Shown here one piece after another: positions 23,995-36,912 of a stretch of DNA of 64,000 nucleotides (the stretch's first letter is position 1; each line of letters starts with the position of its first letter). The notes under the pieces were generated by a model that saw nothing but the letters and a program-made list of their open reading frames with translations, did not search any database and was not told the origin of the DNA. The DNA is from Owenia fusiformis (taxonomy: Eukaryota > Annelida > Polychaeta > Sabellida > Oweniidae): NCBI GenBank assembly GCA_903813345.2, contig CAIIXF020000008.1, forward strand, positions 21,498,822 to 21,562,821, written 5' to 3'. Both the position numbers and the translations under genes were made by a program.

Positions 23995-25356
23995 TTTTTT
24001 TTTTTTTCATTTCTCATTTATTCCAAATATAACATAAAATACATTACAATATTATTGCCTACGTTTTTCAACATTGTCGGCAATATACAAAACATATAAA
24101 AATGGAAACAATGAAAATACAATAGATAAGGTACATAATATTAATGGCAGGGAATGTTAGAGGCTTTCAGGGGGGGGGTTAATCTAAAATATCAAGAGCC
24201 TGGCAGATGTAATGGCTAACTATATGAATAATTTGTTCATTATCAGTTACAGTGAGATTTCTGTCTCCAAATAATAAAAATTGAATTTTTTCATGAGAGT
24301 TTAAATTTTGGAAACGATTGAAAAATCCTAAGGTTTTTAGTCCTGCTAGGAGAGTGCATCTTTCTTGTTGCAGCAGAGGGCAGTTTAATAAAAAGTGATG
24401 CGTTGTTTGTTGTATGTCACCACATACGCAGAAAGGGTCATTTACTGTCACAAAGTTATGGGAATATAAATGTGCTTTTAGAATCAGTCCAGCTCTAAAT
24501 CTATTGAACAGAATTTCAATTTTCCTTGGCATTGTCATATTCATTTTAGTAGTGGATACTCTGGAGTCAGGGCTCATATTTCCTCTTACTAACCTTTTAA
24601 ATCTAGATATTGGTTGGCCTTTCCTGTCCTCATATGGTATGTCATCCCACAGGGTCATAGCCCTGATAATGGTTGACTTTTTGAACGAATTACTGATTGG
24701 AAAGGGGCCGATTTGGAATATTCTCGTATGAACTAACTAAATCACAAATGAAAGGAGGGAAACAATGGTATCTAGCCTTGAAAGCAAAAATTTTAAGATG
24801 TTCTTCTCTCCTGGAAGCTAACGTTTTCCAGTTGAGTAATGATAAAACTTTCGATGTGTTTGAACCGTGTATTGCTCCTGACACATGGCAAGCTGCTTGA
24901 TAATGAAGTCTATCCAATGTTAATAGTTTTGAAGTTGATGCCTTATCATATATTGTATCACAGTAGTCGAAATGTGGTAGTATAAATGAATTATATATAT
25001 TCTCTAGGTATTTACTGTTTAGCATTTTAGTTAACTTTTTCAATGGTCTCATGAGAGAGATTACTCTCTCTATGAGTTGGTCAACATGTGAATTAAAGTT
25101 TAGATTTTGATCAAGTACTAAGCCCAGGTGTTTGTGTTTGGTGCAACTAGGAATCACATCTCCTCCTAGTTTTAAAGGGACTGGCTCTTGTAATAGTCTT
25201 CTATTTCCTGATACAAAGGTTAAGTCAGCACTTTTTTGTGCCTTAAAAGTCATCTTCCAAGTCATGGCCCAATTTGCCAAAATGTCAAGATCTCTTTGAA
25301 GTGGTTGGTGAATGTTTAAAATCTGATCAAAACTGTCATGTGCACTATAAATAGAT
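23995..25356 (-). mobile_element. 5'-truncated LINE, same family as 11261-12545, with TSD
   Basis: The minus-strand RT C-terminal region runs from about 25350 (FDQILNIHQPLQRDLDILA) through KHKHLGLVLDQNLNF, NSFILPHFDYCDTIYDKAS and RREEHLKIFAFKARY, down to the Cys-His cluster ending at 24181. One frameshift lies at about 24660-24710. The poly-A tail is the T-run at 23994-24008. The direct repeat TATAGGGAAT flanks the insertion at 23985-23994 and 25357-25366. It landed about 80 bp upstream of the coding start of MS4A copy B. Confidence 0.88.
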
Positions 25357-25883
25357 TATAGGGAATCAAAACATTTTCGGTGATGCACTCTATTTTTGCC
25401 TGAATATAAAAAATTTTGATACATTTTCAGGTTGAAAATTATATAAGCAAGCGCTAAATTATTTGTTTTTGTATTTTCAACTGAAGAATTAATACAAACT
25501 GCGTAGAAAAATGTAACATTGTTTACCTGATTTAAGTTGTGCCGTGTTTATACTGTGCCTCTTTTTATGCAACTAAGAAATCCTATCTTATATGGAAAAT
25601 AAGTGAATGTAAGCAACATTTATGTGGTTGTAAATTTGATTTAAAATTGTAGTAACACCACTACTAAAATCACTTCAACCTGCACCTTCAACATACCAAA
25701 TTCAAATGGATGTACTGGTTGGTTTTTGCCAAGCGAGGAAATTCAAGTTAACCCTAATAATCCCCAAAAATGAATTAGAATTACCCAATAAATTGCACCA
25801 AAATTAATGATTGCTTGCTAAGTACTAAGGGTCTTACATGACAACATTTTATACACTTATCAAAAGTAAAAAGCCGTCGGGGA

Positions 25884-25922
25884 ATAACATTGCTTGTGAA
25901 TGTTATTCACAAGCAATGTTAT
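25884..25922. repeat. Perfect 18-bp hairpin with a 3-nt loop
   Basis: The arm ATAACATTGCTTGTGAAT (25884-25901), the loop GTT and the exact inverse arm (25905-25922). There are no mismatches. It is not at the end of any recognised element. Confidence 0.9.
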
Positions 25923-25949
25923 GGCATTTTATTTCAAGATTTACATGTA

Positions 25950-26120
25950 CAGTAAAACCTGTCTAGTGAACAGCTCTCTCTCTCTCTCACTCTAGTGGGC
26001 ATCCTTCCTCCACGCATACTCCATTGACTTCTGTATAAATAACCCTCTCCGAAGTGAAGACCTACCAGTACTGAATATTTTTTCTCGGCAAAAAATGTTC
26101 ACTTTACATAGGTTTAACTG
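25950..26120. mobile_element. 171-bp MITE of the cagtaaaacctg family, TA TSD
   Basis: It starts cagtaaaacctgtctagtga and ends ttcactttacataggtttaactg, flanked by TA on both sides (25948-25949 and 26121-26122). The short interior contains a (tc)n run at 25976-25988. Confidence 0.8.
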
Positions 26121-27454
26121 TATGTATGCCATTTAGAGGATTTTTGAATTTAGTCCATCAGCAGCTGTAATATAAAATCCAGTGCTGTGATTGAAATAAG
26201 TTTAGTTTTTAAATATGTTTTTCATTGAAAAAAGGTTAAACCTTGCTGGTGTAGGAAAAGTTCAAGATGGATCTGTGAACTCCGCTTCAAATATATGCTT
26301 ACATGTGTCGGTACTCTATATACACATAAATTAGAACTTTATGATAACCCCTCGTATGCCCATACAGCTTTGGCATTTCTTTATGAAGGAATATTCGTTG
26401 CAAGCCCATTGCTGTTGGTCTAGTTATCTAAACTATTAAACAAAATTAATTGATAATTTACTTAACACAGCTTCCAACAATACTGTGTATAAATATGGAA
26501 TTATGTTTAGTATGGGTTATAGATACAATTGCTGGAATTAAAGTGCTAGGCCGATTCAATGAGGCTAATATAGTATAATGTAACCCAAGAAATAAAAGGT
26601 TGCTATGGCAATACTTTTGTCACTCTGATTGCTTGAATGAGTTAGTTTTCAACATTTTCACCAACAAAAAAGAAGTTGATTTGAATCGAAATATCTTACA
26701 CATATGTTAATAATAACATCTGATTTCTTAGTTCTGTACACTAATCTGTAGAATTTTTCTCATTCTTGAGATAAATTAATAAAATACTATGAAATATTAT
26801 TTTCTTATCATTTATTAATTGCGATTTCTATAAATAATTTATAGGCTTAAATCAAAGCATAATTGATTGCCCTGTAAGAATTCTATTACATAAGTTACAA
26901 AATAGATAAGCATGGATGTTTATACAATAGATTAAGCATAAATAAGAAAATTGAATATTCTTTCAATATGCTCAACTACAGTCAAATTTTTGAGCTGTAA
27001 ATTGATTACCATCCCATTTACTGTACCTTAGAATACTAATCACATGCAACATATATTCAACTGAATAAAGACTTTATCAACAGAATCCAGAAAAAACTAA
27101 TTCCGAGGTCAAGGTCATACAAAATGTTGCTGCACTCCTGCAATAATATTAGATTTATCTTTGTTTCATATAAACAGATTATGATCTCACTAAAATAAAA
27201 GTATTTCTATAAAAAGTCAGAAATTTTGGGAAAGCATGCATGGCATTGGCAGTGAATACTGTTTGCAAAAAATAATCTATTTAATCTTGCGCTAATTTTT
27301 CAACAGGTTATTATGAACTCATCTATATCCTTTACTTCCCCTTTAAGGGCTACTGGTGATAATTGAAAAATGTAAACCCTTTAAAATGCAGAAAGCAGGT
27401 GTTTATAACTTACATTCAATTTATAATACAGTAGTAAAAACTAGAATAAAAACA
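26121..27454. other. AT-rich intergenic DNA, no gene seen
   Basis: No exon with credible splice sites and family similarity was found. There is no clear tandem or inverted structure over 50 bp. Confidence 0.4.
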
Positions 27455-27960
27455 GTAACTCCACGGAGTAGCAAATCCCACCGAACAAAACATGTTTTGA
27501 TAAATAGCGGCCATATAAAATTTGAGCCAAATCCATCCACTGGTATTTGAGTTATTATCAAAGATTGTGTTTTTATGATACATGGTTGCCATTTTGAAAT
27601 TCAGCTGTCATCTTTAGATTTCTTCTTTAGCAGAGCTCATATGTCCCAAGGTATCAGCAAATAAAATTTAATGCAAATCCATCAACTGGTACTTGAGTTA
27701 TCAAGGATTACATGTTTAATGAAAAATGGCGTAGATTTCAATAAATAGTAGCCACCTTGAATATTTCTTCTCAATCAGAGCTCATATTGAAAATTCCTTC
27801 TCGAGCAGATGTCCTTCCCCCATAAGGCATAAGCCTTTAAAATTTGAATCAAATCCGTCAACCTGTATTTGAGTTATTGCCCGGACAGATGGACGAATGG
27901 ACGGACGGATGAACAGATGGCTTTCCTATATCCCCCTCGAACTTCTTCTAGTGGGATAAT
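27455..27960. mobile_element. Reverse-orientation relative of the 4256-5080 element
   Basis: It contains ctccacggagtagcaaatccc at the left, degenerate aaatggc units with aatttgaatcaaatccgtca, a ggacggacgg/ggacgaatgg tract at 27885-27920 and ctatatccccctcgaacttc…tagtgggat at the right. All are in the order and orientation opposite to 4256-5080. Confidence 0.6.
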
Positions 27961-28553
27961 AACTGGTGATGTCATGGAAGATCATTTAGTGTCATAAAGG
28001 ATTGGAAATATTGAGTTCTGGCATAATTTATTGTATTTGTTAAATTGAATTGTTCAACATGTTTACTTTGGATGACAATGTCACTAGACTTGAGACAGGA
28101 AAGACATATACAGAATGACTAGTAAATGACTACAACTTAGTAATAATTAAGCTCCATTTTTATGCTTCCAGTACTGGTTGCATGTGATAAACCACTTTGT
28201 TAGATAATCAATTTCAAATAAAATGAAGCATTACATATGACAAATAGACTGAATGCAGTGTCTTTTAATCATAGTTTGCCATGGGGGACTTTCATTGATG
28301 AAGCACGAGGTTGTGGTATAATGGTATAATATTACCATGAATCTGGAATAACTAGCAATATAATAATAATGGAAGCATATCAACACATGTACATCATATC
28401 ATTTTAATAAAGTAAAGTAATACATGTACAATAGTCTAAGTTGAAACATTCTGTTTTAAAATATTATTCAGGTTTAACAGGCACAATATTTTAAAGCAGA
28501 TTTGGACAAAATTTTACCCTTGATCTAGATAAAACAAAACAATTATGTAAGCC

Positions 28554-28796
28554 CTAAGGCCTATGTACTGGTTGGTAAGGCCTATGTACATGTACTGGTT
28601 GGTAAGGCCTATGTACTGGTTGGTAAGGCCTATGTACATGTACAGGTTGGTAAGGCCTATGTACTGGTTGGTAAGGCCTATGTACATGTACAGGTTGGTA
28701 AGGCCTATGTACTGGTTGGTAAGGCCTATGTACATGTTGGTAAGGCCTATGTACATGTACAGGTTGGTAAGGCCTATGTACATGTACAGGTTGGTA
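28554..28796. repeat. 21/27-bp minisatellite
   Basis: Alternating units of ggttggtaaggcctatgtac plus t and the same unit extended by atgtac, about ten copies. Both strands stay open across it only because of the period. It is not coding. Confidence 0.9.
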
Positions 28797-28799
28797 AGA

Positions 28800-29894
28800 T
28801 ATTTGAAGTTTTGTTCATGGTATTTTCAGAAAAATTAATAAATCCTAATATAATACAAATTGTAAATTATAAGAAGCACAAATGCTACAGAGCCTCCTCT
28901 TAAAAATATAAGTACATGTATATAAATTAAGCGCATAAATTGAAAAATGTTTTTTTTATGTTTTTAAATGAAATCTGAAGTGCCACTGTCATTTGATTCA
29001 AAATTACTAAAAATAGTAAATTGTAGACACTGAAACACTACCTAAAATATGAACTTTTCTTGAAAAAGTCCTCTTCTAAAAACAATTTCACATCTGAAAC
29101 CAACAATATAATATTGCTGTCTTGTCAATGACCCCGATGAATTTTGATTTATGGCAGTAAGTACCACCACCTCTCCAAATCATGTGAGAAATTATTTTCC
29201 ATAAATACAGCTAAAATAGAGACAAGTTGCACTTTAAATTTGGATTTCTGTCAAGGTTTACTGATGGAATTATTTCAGGAATTGTATAAGGAATTCTAGG
29301 TTAAAATTCAATTCTGAGGCTATAAATTGCCATTTAAGTATCAATCAACATAAATAATGAGAAATATCTTCACAATAAAATCTAAACAGGAAAGCATTGG
29401 AAGTGAACAGAGGTCTCATTAGTTGGACTTACACTACACTTGTAAGGGCTCTTGGGTAAGATGCCTCAAGATTGTAAAATGAATCCACAGTTTCTCAAGA
29501 CATCTCGATTAAAACGTCTTGCCAAAGCATTTGGGACCCTAGTCAGAGCAAGACATCTTAAAGCGTAGGATATCTTACAAGGCAAGTTTACATCCATCAG
29601 CTTTTGCTCAAATAATTTTTGTAAGATATTTTAAAAAGAGTAATGTAAACTCCCCTGCATTTTTGTAAGAGCTCTAAGCGAAGACATCTTGGAATGCTTT
29701 GTATAGTGTAAACAGGGCTACTGAAAAGCATATTTCAAATTCTCACCATGAGCATTCATAGAGAAAGCCCATGTTGGAACATAACCCAAATTATACACTT
29801 CACAGTATCAACAGAGCTCCAATTTTTAAGTAGTCACAGCTGTGTTAACTTGGACAATGTTTACATTAAATAAAATAGTAGAACCTAATTTCAG
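28800..29894. other. AT-rich DNA downstream of the C16orf89-like gene
   Basis: This is probably the 3' UTR and flank of the minus-strand gene that stops at 29895. No coding region is recognised. A loose inverted motif (aagacatctt / aagatatttt) recurs around 29480-29690 but forms no clear element. Confidence 0.4.
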
Positions 29895-32800
29895 CTAATG
29901 AAGTACAGATCTGTATCTTATTCTAATTCTCCGCCTTTTTATGAATTTATACATGACAAACATGACACCTATGCCAGGTAGGATCACTAAATATGTCATC
30001 AACGAGCTTGGTTGCAGAGTAGTGTTATTCACCCCAGGGTAGATATGACTTTCATCAACATGAAAATCACGATTCTTGTGTTTCGTTGAATCTTGTATTT
30101 TATGTATATTATTATCAATATAGATATGTTTACTGTTATCCTGGATTTTATTGGCTGTGTTGCTGTCTTCTTTTTCAGAGTTATAATAGTCGTGAGTTTC
30201 ATGACTGTTGTCATCTGTATTGAGATCATTATTCACCATGTCTTTAGGTATTGGAGGTAGACCACGATGTGCATGTAATTTTTTATGTTGTTCTTTCTGA
30301 TTGGGACCATTTTCTTCATCTTCTTCATAGTTATTATCATCTTCATCATCTTTGTAGTTCTTCTGTTCTTTGTCCTCATCTTCATCTTCACCATTTTGAT
30401 CCTCTTCCTCTTCTGCATTATTGTCAGTATCATCATCATGACTATGTACATTGCCATTATCTGGAGCTGCAACATTATTATCTTCATCCAAGTTTACACT
30501 ATCATCATCATTCCCAGGATCATTTTCCCCATTTTGTTTAATGGGTTCAATTTTACTCAGTTGTGTTGTGTCATTGAGATATGGTCCTAACTCTAGCATA
30601 TACCTCAGATAGACAATTAGGGCTCCAGAAGCTACTGCTGTCTTGTGAGATAAGCAACCATCTAAAAGCATCACAACAATTCCAAATTCATGAATCAATT
30701 CCAATATACCAGTTAATAGAGAAATCCATACATGTTCAATTGATATTAAAAGATACTTATTGCTACTACCACTTGTTCATAATCTAACTGATTAACATCT
30801 TGATTTTGGTGATAAATTTCATACTGCTATTTTTAAAATAGTTGCATTTCTAATATTAGACAGAGAAGTATAGAAACCTTTTATTTCTCAAAAATACATA
30901 CCTTCAAGAGTTTGCTCCACGAGGAGACGTCTGGTTTGAACCAATGGATTGTCCTTGACATGATAAGAATCTTGTATTTGTTTTGCATCATCCATGTTTG
31001 GATCATTCCAGTTATTGTCAACATTCCCATTATGTACTGCATTGTTATTACCCTTATTGTTCAATGAATCCCTCATTTGGGCATTTACATGATCAGCAGT
31101 ATCTCGGTTTAAAGTTTCAGCTTGGTTATATGCCTTCTCGCTTTGTTTATTAAGTACATTATTGTCCTGATCTCCAAACATTTGGATGTGTTTATTATCA
31201 ACTTGTACAAATCCAATATTTGGTGAATCAATTGGTGAATTATGTGAGTTATCATCAAAGCTATCATCAGCTGCTTTATTAGCATTTGGGTCTTGTTGAT
31301 TGGCTAACTGCATCATATTCACTTTTTGGTTTTCAGCAGCTTTATGTATATTCAAATCATCAGCAGGTTTTGCCTTGTTATCATCTTTGGTATCATAGAT
31401 CATATTATTTAGAAGTTGATGACCTTTGTTTTGATTATAGTCATACTCATCATTATCATCATCAACATCTTCTCGGAAAAGTTTTTTCTCAACCTGTCGT
31501 TTTGCTAAGGGGTCAACACCAGTGACCTTGTTCATTTTGCCATAGCAACCATTTGGGTATTGCCATGAAAGAATCTGTTGTAAATATGTCATGTTTAGGA
31601 ACTGGTAGAAGCCGAAAAGAGGACACACAAATTCTGAAATCAGAATCATATAACAGTTCAGATTATATAGAATACATTGTACAACTAGTAACTAGTCCAT
31701 TTTTATGTCACCACCACAAATGACAGGTGGTGACATTTAGCATGTTAATGCCTTGTTAGTTTTTGTGATTTAAGTCACATCATCCAATAAAATTCAAATG
31801 AAAAACAAGAAAGGACAAGTGACAAGTATACAATGCTGGATATACAGTACATATAATTTCTATATACACATTAATAATGTAATGTCACATAAATAAATGT
31901 AACAATTATTGTTTGTGACTTTGGTGAATTTCGTTACCCAGGAATTCTGTAAAAGATTTACAATTACTCAAATTACTTAGCCACCCATGTTCTGAAAGTG
32001 GCAAAGACAAATAAAATATTGTGAAATCAAACCAACTTACAATGTGGACACATACATAGGTACCAATTTTGGGGGAAATTTGAACAGCCCAGAAGTCGTT
32101 GCATTTATCAATTTAAATCTATTTTTATAGCAATTGCATTTTTTGTGAAAAAAATTTTTAATTAAAAAAGTTTTGTTTTATAGACTAGATTCCTACCAAA
32201 CAGATTCAAATATTTTGTGTATCTTTTTAACAGTCTGAGGACAAGATAATACCTTTGCTATGCTAAAAGGATGATTTGTTCAAAACATGAGTTATTGAAT
32301 ATGGTAGGACCTTGGGACAACTGACGTAAATCTAGTAAAACAGTCCAGATTACTATGATAAACACGGGCTCCTAGAAGGCCCTGGAATTAACAGAGACAT
32401 TTAATACTTACGAACTTCAAGAAATAAATCTTGATAAATCGGCAAAATAATGCCCTTTTGGATCCTCAAAACCTCTTGCATCTCAAAGTAATTATTAGTG
32501 CAAAACTCTAATACATGGTCATCAATGTTACTGTTCTTAGATTTGAAGAATTCTGCAAGCTGAGTATTACAGCCCATTCTCTCGGCAACCATCACCCATA
32601 GCAACTGATGAGTCACTGAATAATCTTGCATGCCCTGAAAGTAAAAGAATTTATTGATGTTGATCCAGATCTAAAAGTGGCAAATGGTAACTGGACAACT
32701 CGAACCCAGGACAACTTGGCAAATCCATGGCCTAGCAAATTTCAACAAACAAATTATTCAATAATTTGAAATATGTCATGGCCGTAGCCAGGCATGAGGC

Positions 32801-35800
32801 AACTGAGGCAACTGCCTCATGCCTCACATAGATAAATGGAGTACCTTGGCACGAGGTAAAAAATGAACTTTGAATGAAAACATGAAATGACATCTAAGTA
32901 TATGCTGATTTTCCATTGATTTACATGAATAACACAAGTACATGCAAATTAATGAAATGTTATTAGTTGATAATGATGTTGAAGTCAGCGCATAGGGCAA
33001 ACTACTAAAGAGTATATCAAAGATATCATGGACAGTTCTTAGGAATTCTATTAAGAATACCATGCTGTAAAATCATTTCATCTTTATGTTGGACTGGAAT
33101 TGCTCAAACAAAGTCGCTTTTTCTATCTACATATGTATTTAATATCAGTAGAAATAACCCTCATATTGACAATGTTACAAGGTGTGCTATGTGATCTTCC
33201 GTATCCCGCACTCTGCATTCTCAACACATATATTTGCACATGGGAATAACATATTGTTTTAAACATCCTTGATATGGAGCCAGGAATCTTTATATGTCAA
33301 AATTCAAATCCATGATACCATTTCTACAGCTCTGATTCTGGCTTAATGCAGGATAAAAATGCAAGGTGAAATATCTCCTCTGATTTAGGTAAACCAACAA
33401 CATGGGTAGGGGATCGAAAGGGAATATTTAAACAAACATAAGCTTAACTGAACACATACCTTGGTTGTCATGACTTTGAAACATTTATCACTAATGATAC
33501 ATTTCTTTTTGTCTATCCTGCCGGTGCCTAGCAACTCCATCATACACTCATCACTAAGCTCCTCTGACATATATCCTATAAGCAAAATACTTATAAACTT
33601 ATCTCTATGACAACGGCAATTGCCTTAATCCAGAGAAATAATTCACTGACATTCACATTCTGTAATGAAATATGTTTCTACTTTATAATAATTAATTTGG
33701 ATTCATAGTGTCAAATCAAGTGTATTTAATTTTTCAATTGCTAAATATAAATATATGCCAATATTTATGACATATGACATGGTTAGTAAGCCCATTAAAG
33801 TGAAGCCCTTTATCCATCGATCATAACTCTCCATCCAAAGCATATGAAAAACTCATACTAACTTGTAGTAGACTGATTAGAGTAGATTGTATTGCTATTT
33901 TGATTTGTCTTGTTAAGTCCAAAATGACCATCTCAAAAGACCGGAATTTCCAGAAATATTGAGATCTCTCTAAAGTGCAACTTGATTGAAAGGTATTTTC
34001 TCAACATTTCTTCCATAAGTGGAAAGTTGTTGCTTTTTAGTTTATATCTTTTGTTTTTGCCAATAATGCATGTTTCTCAATACATGTATACAATCTTTGA
34101 TGCTCAGTATGACGATGGAAGTAATGATATAGACCAACTTGTCCTAGTTTATACTGTTAAATATATATTTTCTGTAAACTAAAAAAATGTGTCTTACTTA
34201 GTTCCCTCTTTTCAATTACATCTTTGCTCCAACGTCTTCCAGGATCAATTCTTCTTGGTGTCCTCCACATTCCGTAAGGCGTGGACACCAATTCCTTCAT
34301 GTTGTGGAAGTAATCAATGTTATTCTTAGCAACAAATGGAAGTGATAAGTCAGAAATGTTCTTTGCAGTATGTAAAAATTCTTGCAGTTTAGACAATAAC
34401 TGTTTTTTCGTTATCTCGAAAGTGGGTTGTGGTGGGATGTTGGAGAATTTTCCCTTGTTGTCGTCTTCTATTAATAACTTCACTTGACCTAGAAACAAGA
34501 TGAGAGATCATTTTATATGTAATTTATGCAATACAGTTTGTATCCAAGTGTATAGTCACTGGTCAGGCATGAGGCAAATAAGGAAATAACCTTGCCAAAA
34601 TCTTATAAGGAAATAATTATTCGGGTTTCTTTACATCATAACTCGAAGTGAGATATTCTTGCAAAACTAATGTTAGAATTCATTGTCCACTATCTGGTAG
34701 TGGTGTCAATTAACCGCTTGAGCATTAACCGGTTAACCGGGGGTTTTTACCGGTTAAAGTCGGTTAACCGGCGGGAAATTTGAACTGATAATTTCAAATG
34801 AAATCTTCATCTTCGATCTTGAAAGTTGAAAAAAATTTGAAAAATGATATATCGGCGTTTATTTTTTACGTTCATCAAGCTTTACGCTATTCTATGTAAG
34901 TGAGCGCGGGAAAGCAATGTGGCAGGGATTAAAGTTGCTGATTGGATGTTTGTAAGGAGTGATCGGAACTATCACATGTATGAGTAGCTCACATGTAACT
35001 GACGCTTGAAAAACAAACAGATTAAAATGCAAAGTAAGTGCGGGAAAGCAATGTGGCAGGGATTAAAGTTGCTGATTGGATGTTTGTAAGGAGTGATCGG
35101 ACCTATCACATGTATGAGTAGCTCACATGTAACTGACGCTTGAAAAACAAACAGATTAAAATGCAAAGTAAGTGCGGGAAAGCAATGTGGCAGGGATTAA
35201 AGTTGCTGATTGGATGTTTGTAAGGAGTTATGGGACTTATGACATGTATGAGTAGCTTACGTGAAACTGACACCATAAAACCAAACGGATTAGCATGCAA
35301 AATAAGCGCGGGAAATAACATAATTATACACGGTCAACTAACCGCCCATAAAAACTCAGACCGGTCAAGGCATTATCGGCGGTTAACCGGTTAACCGGTT
35401 AATACTTGACACCTCTACTATCTGGGGGATTTCCGCTTTGGGGATCAGGTTCAAGCATAAAATTCAGAAATTTTAACATTATTTTTTATGACCATTTTCA
35501 ATATAATTTTATTCCTAGCATTATTGGACTTGTTGATAAGACGCCTGTAGTGGCCCCTATAGGCTGCTCAGAAATGGACTTGGGGCCATGAATGGCACTT
35601 AAGAGTGATTTATTTTCATTTCAACACTAAAAAGGAATCATTTGGCATTGGTTTGCTCGATGTACTCGAGATGTAATTTAAACGTTAACTTAGCGCCCCC
35701 TATAAGCTGCTAAGAAATGGACTTGGGGCCATGAATGGAGTGATTTATTTTCATTTCAACACTTAAAAGGAATTATTTGGCATTGGTTTGCTTGATGTAC

Positions 35801-36912
35801 TCAAGATGTCATTTAAACCAATTTTTGAGGCATTTTGAAAAGCACCACCTGGTGGTTGGCCCAAATCTTTCACTTCAGAGTTGCATTTCTGGTGATGTCA
35901 GACACTTATCCCGTGCCAGGACTATAGTCCTGGACCGAGCGCAATCTTTTGCCTGTACGATTACAACTTGGGAGAATTATCTACGTCCCTTACACTTAAG
36001 ATACCTACTTCAATAGATTCCTTGGTATTTTAGCATTCTTTCGTGTAGTTGAATCCACAATTGTCTGGGTACATGTATATCGGCAGAATGGGAACATTTT
36101 TCATTGAGAGAGATTCCATCACTTTTCAAGATGGCGGTTGGATTTAAAAGGGGATTCCCCGTTTGACTGGCCTGGAAGTGGTCCGGAAGTACCAATAAAT
36201 GGAGGAATTTGATGGTTGAAATAAGTTCAAAAAGTGACAAAAACGAAAATTTCTTCATTCTGCCGATAAACCCAGACAATTGTGGATTCAACTACACCAA
36301 AAGAATGCTAAAATACCAAGGAATCTATTGAAGTAGGTATCTGTAATGGGCCTAGATAATTCTCCCAAGTTGTAATCGTACAGGCAAAAGATTGCGCTCA
36401 GTCCCGGACTAAAGTCCTGGCACGGGATAATCAGACACATATCTACTTATTGCAGGCTTTATACCGTTTGTATGTCAATTATGTCAATATCTATAAATCT
36501 TTGCTAGCTCCTAGATGTTTCTGAAGTGGCTACAAAACTTTTTGAAAATTTTGGTACCTTATCTTGTGGAAATGTTATTGCTAATGATAGTCTGATAACA
36601 TGGATAATATGAAGTTCTCCATATAGTGTAAATATATAAAGCCAGGGATGACTGCACACTGTGCCTGATACTAAGAAAACGATTTGTCAATGACAGTGAT
36701 TGGGATTTGTGAACGAAATAAATCACCATACCTTCAAGGAGTCTCAGTCCAAATATCCCATCTAGATTGAACTCTTTGTAGTTGTTTTTGTAGTATGAAA
36801 TCATCCTTTCTAATGTGTGTATAACATTACTTAAGGTGGGTACGTGTGAAGCCGAAACTACCGTGAAAATGAGAAAAAATAAACATACTTCCGTGTTGCC
36901 GGAAGTTCTCAT
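29895..36912 (-). CDS. C16orf89: C16orf89-like (UPF0764) protein with acidic inserts and a C-terminal membrane anchor
   Basis: Six exons: 36732-36912, 34198-34488, 33460-33575, 32412-32634, 30902-31633, 29895-30661. All are GT-AG, the phases close, and they encode 769 aa. Residues 1 to about 22 form a signal peptide (VCLFFLIFTVVSASH). The conserved core follows: NLDGIFGLRLLEG, SDECMMELLGTG, CFKVMTTK, SVTHQLLWVMVAERMGC, FCTNNYFEMQ, PLFGFYQFLNM and ILSWQYPNGCYG, then RRLLVEQTLEGDGCLSHKTA. This matches the secreted C16orf89 family in block order and cysteine pattern. Unlike the vertebrate protein as I recall it (about 360-400 aa), there is a D/N-rich insert (about residues 310-500) before RRLLVEQ and a second acidic region (about 540-720). 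Near the C-terminus comes a hydrophobic stretch (TYLVILPGIGVMFVMYKFI) and a basic tail. The inferred topology is type I with a lumenal or extracellular acidic domain. Its biochemical role is unknown. Confidence 0.87.
34698..35417. mobile_element. hAT-type MITE with three ~135-bp internal tandem units
   Basis: The terminal inverted repeat is TAGTGGTGTCAA…TTGACACCTCTA, followed inward by several ttaaccggttaaccgg motifs on each side. Perfect 8-bp direct repeats CTATCTGG flank it at 34690-34697 and 35418-35425, as in hAT elements. The interior holds three tandem units of about 135 bp (about 34900, 35038 and 35173) built on gtgcgggaaagcaatgtggc. No transposase is encoded. It lies in intron 1 of the C16orf89-like gene. 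Confidence 0.9.
35540..35825. repeat. ~150-bp tandem duplication
   Basis: The block cctataggctgctcagaaatg through ttggggccatgaatgg, ttattttcatttcaacacta and catttggcattggtttgctc occurs at 35555-35675 and again at 35698-35815 with about 10 percent differences. It is intronic, in the C16orf89-like gene. Confidence 0.75.
35906..36430. mobile_element. 525-bp fold-back element, 8-bp TSD (TCAGACAC)
   Basis: The arms are about 190 bp. The left arm TTATCCCGTGCCAGGACTAT…ttgtctgggtacatgtatat is the near inverse of the right arm, which ends …AGTCCTGGCACGGGATAA. Direct repeats TCAGACAC flank it (35898-35905 and 36431-36438). It is noncoding, in intron 1 of the C16orf89-like gene. Confidence 0.85.

Noticed and set aside
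28514-28838. Open frames on both strands with YIGLTNQ / MYWLVRP repeats
   Set aside because: They follow from the 21/27-bp tandem repeat, whose unit lengths are multiples of three. They have no splice context or homology.
30251-30590. Plus-strand frames of 96-101 codons, rich in I, F and H
   Set aside because: They are antisense to the acidic GAT/GAA-rich exon of the C16orf89-like gene; low complexity keeps them open.
34972-35321. Minus-strand frames repeating TCELLIHVIGPITPYKHPIS
   Set aside because: They arise from the ~135-bp tandem units of the hAT-type MITE, not from a gene.
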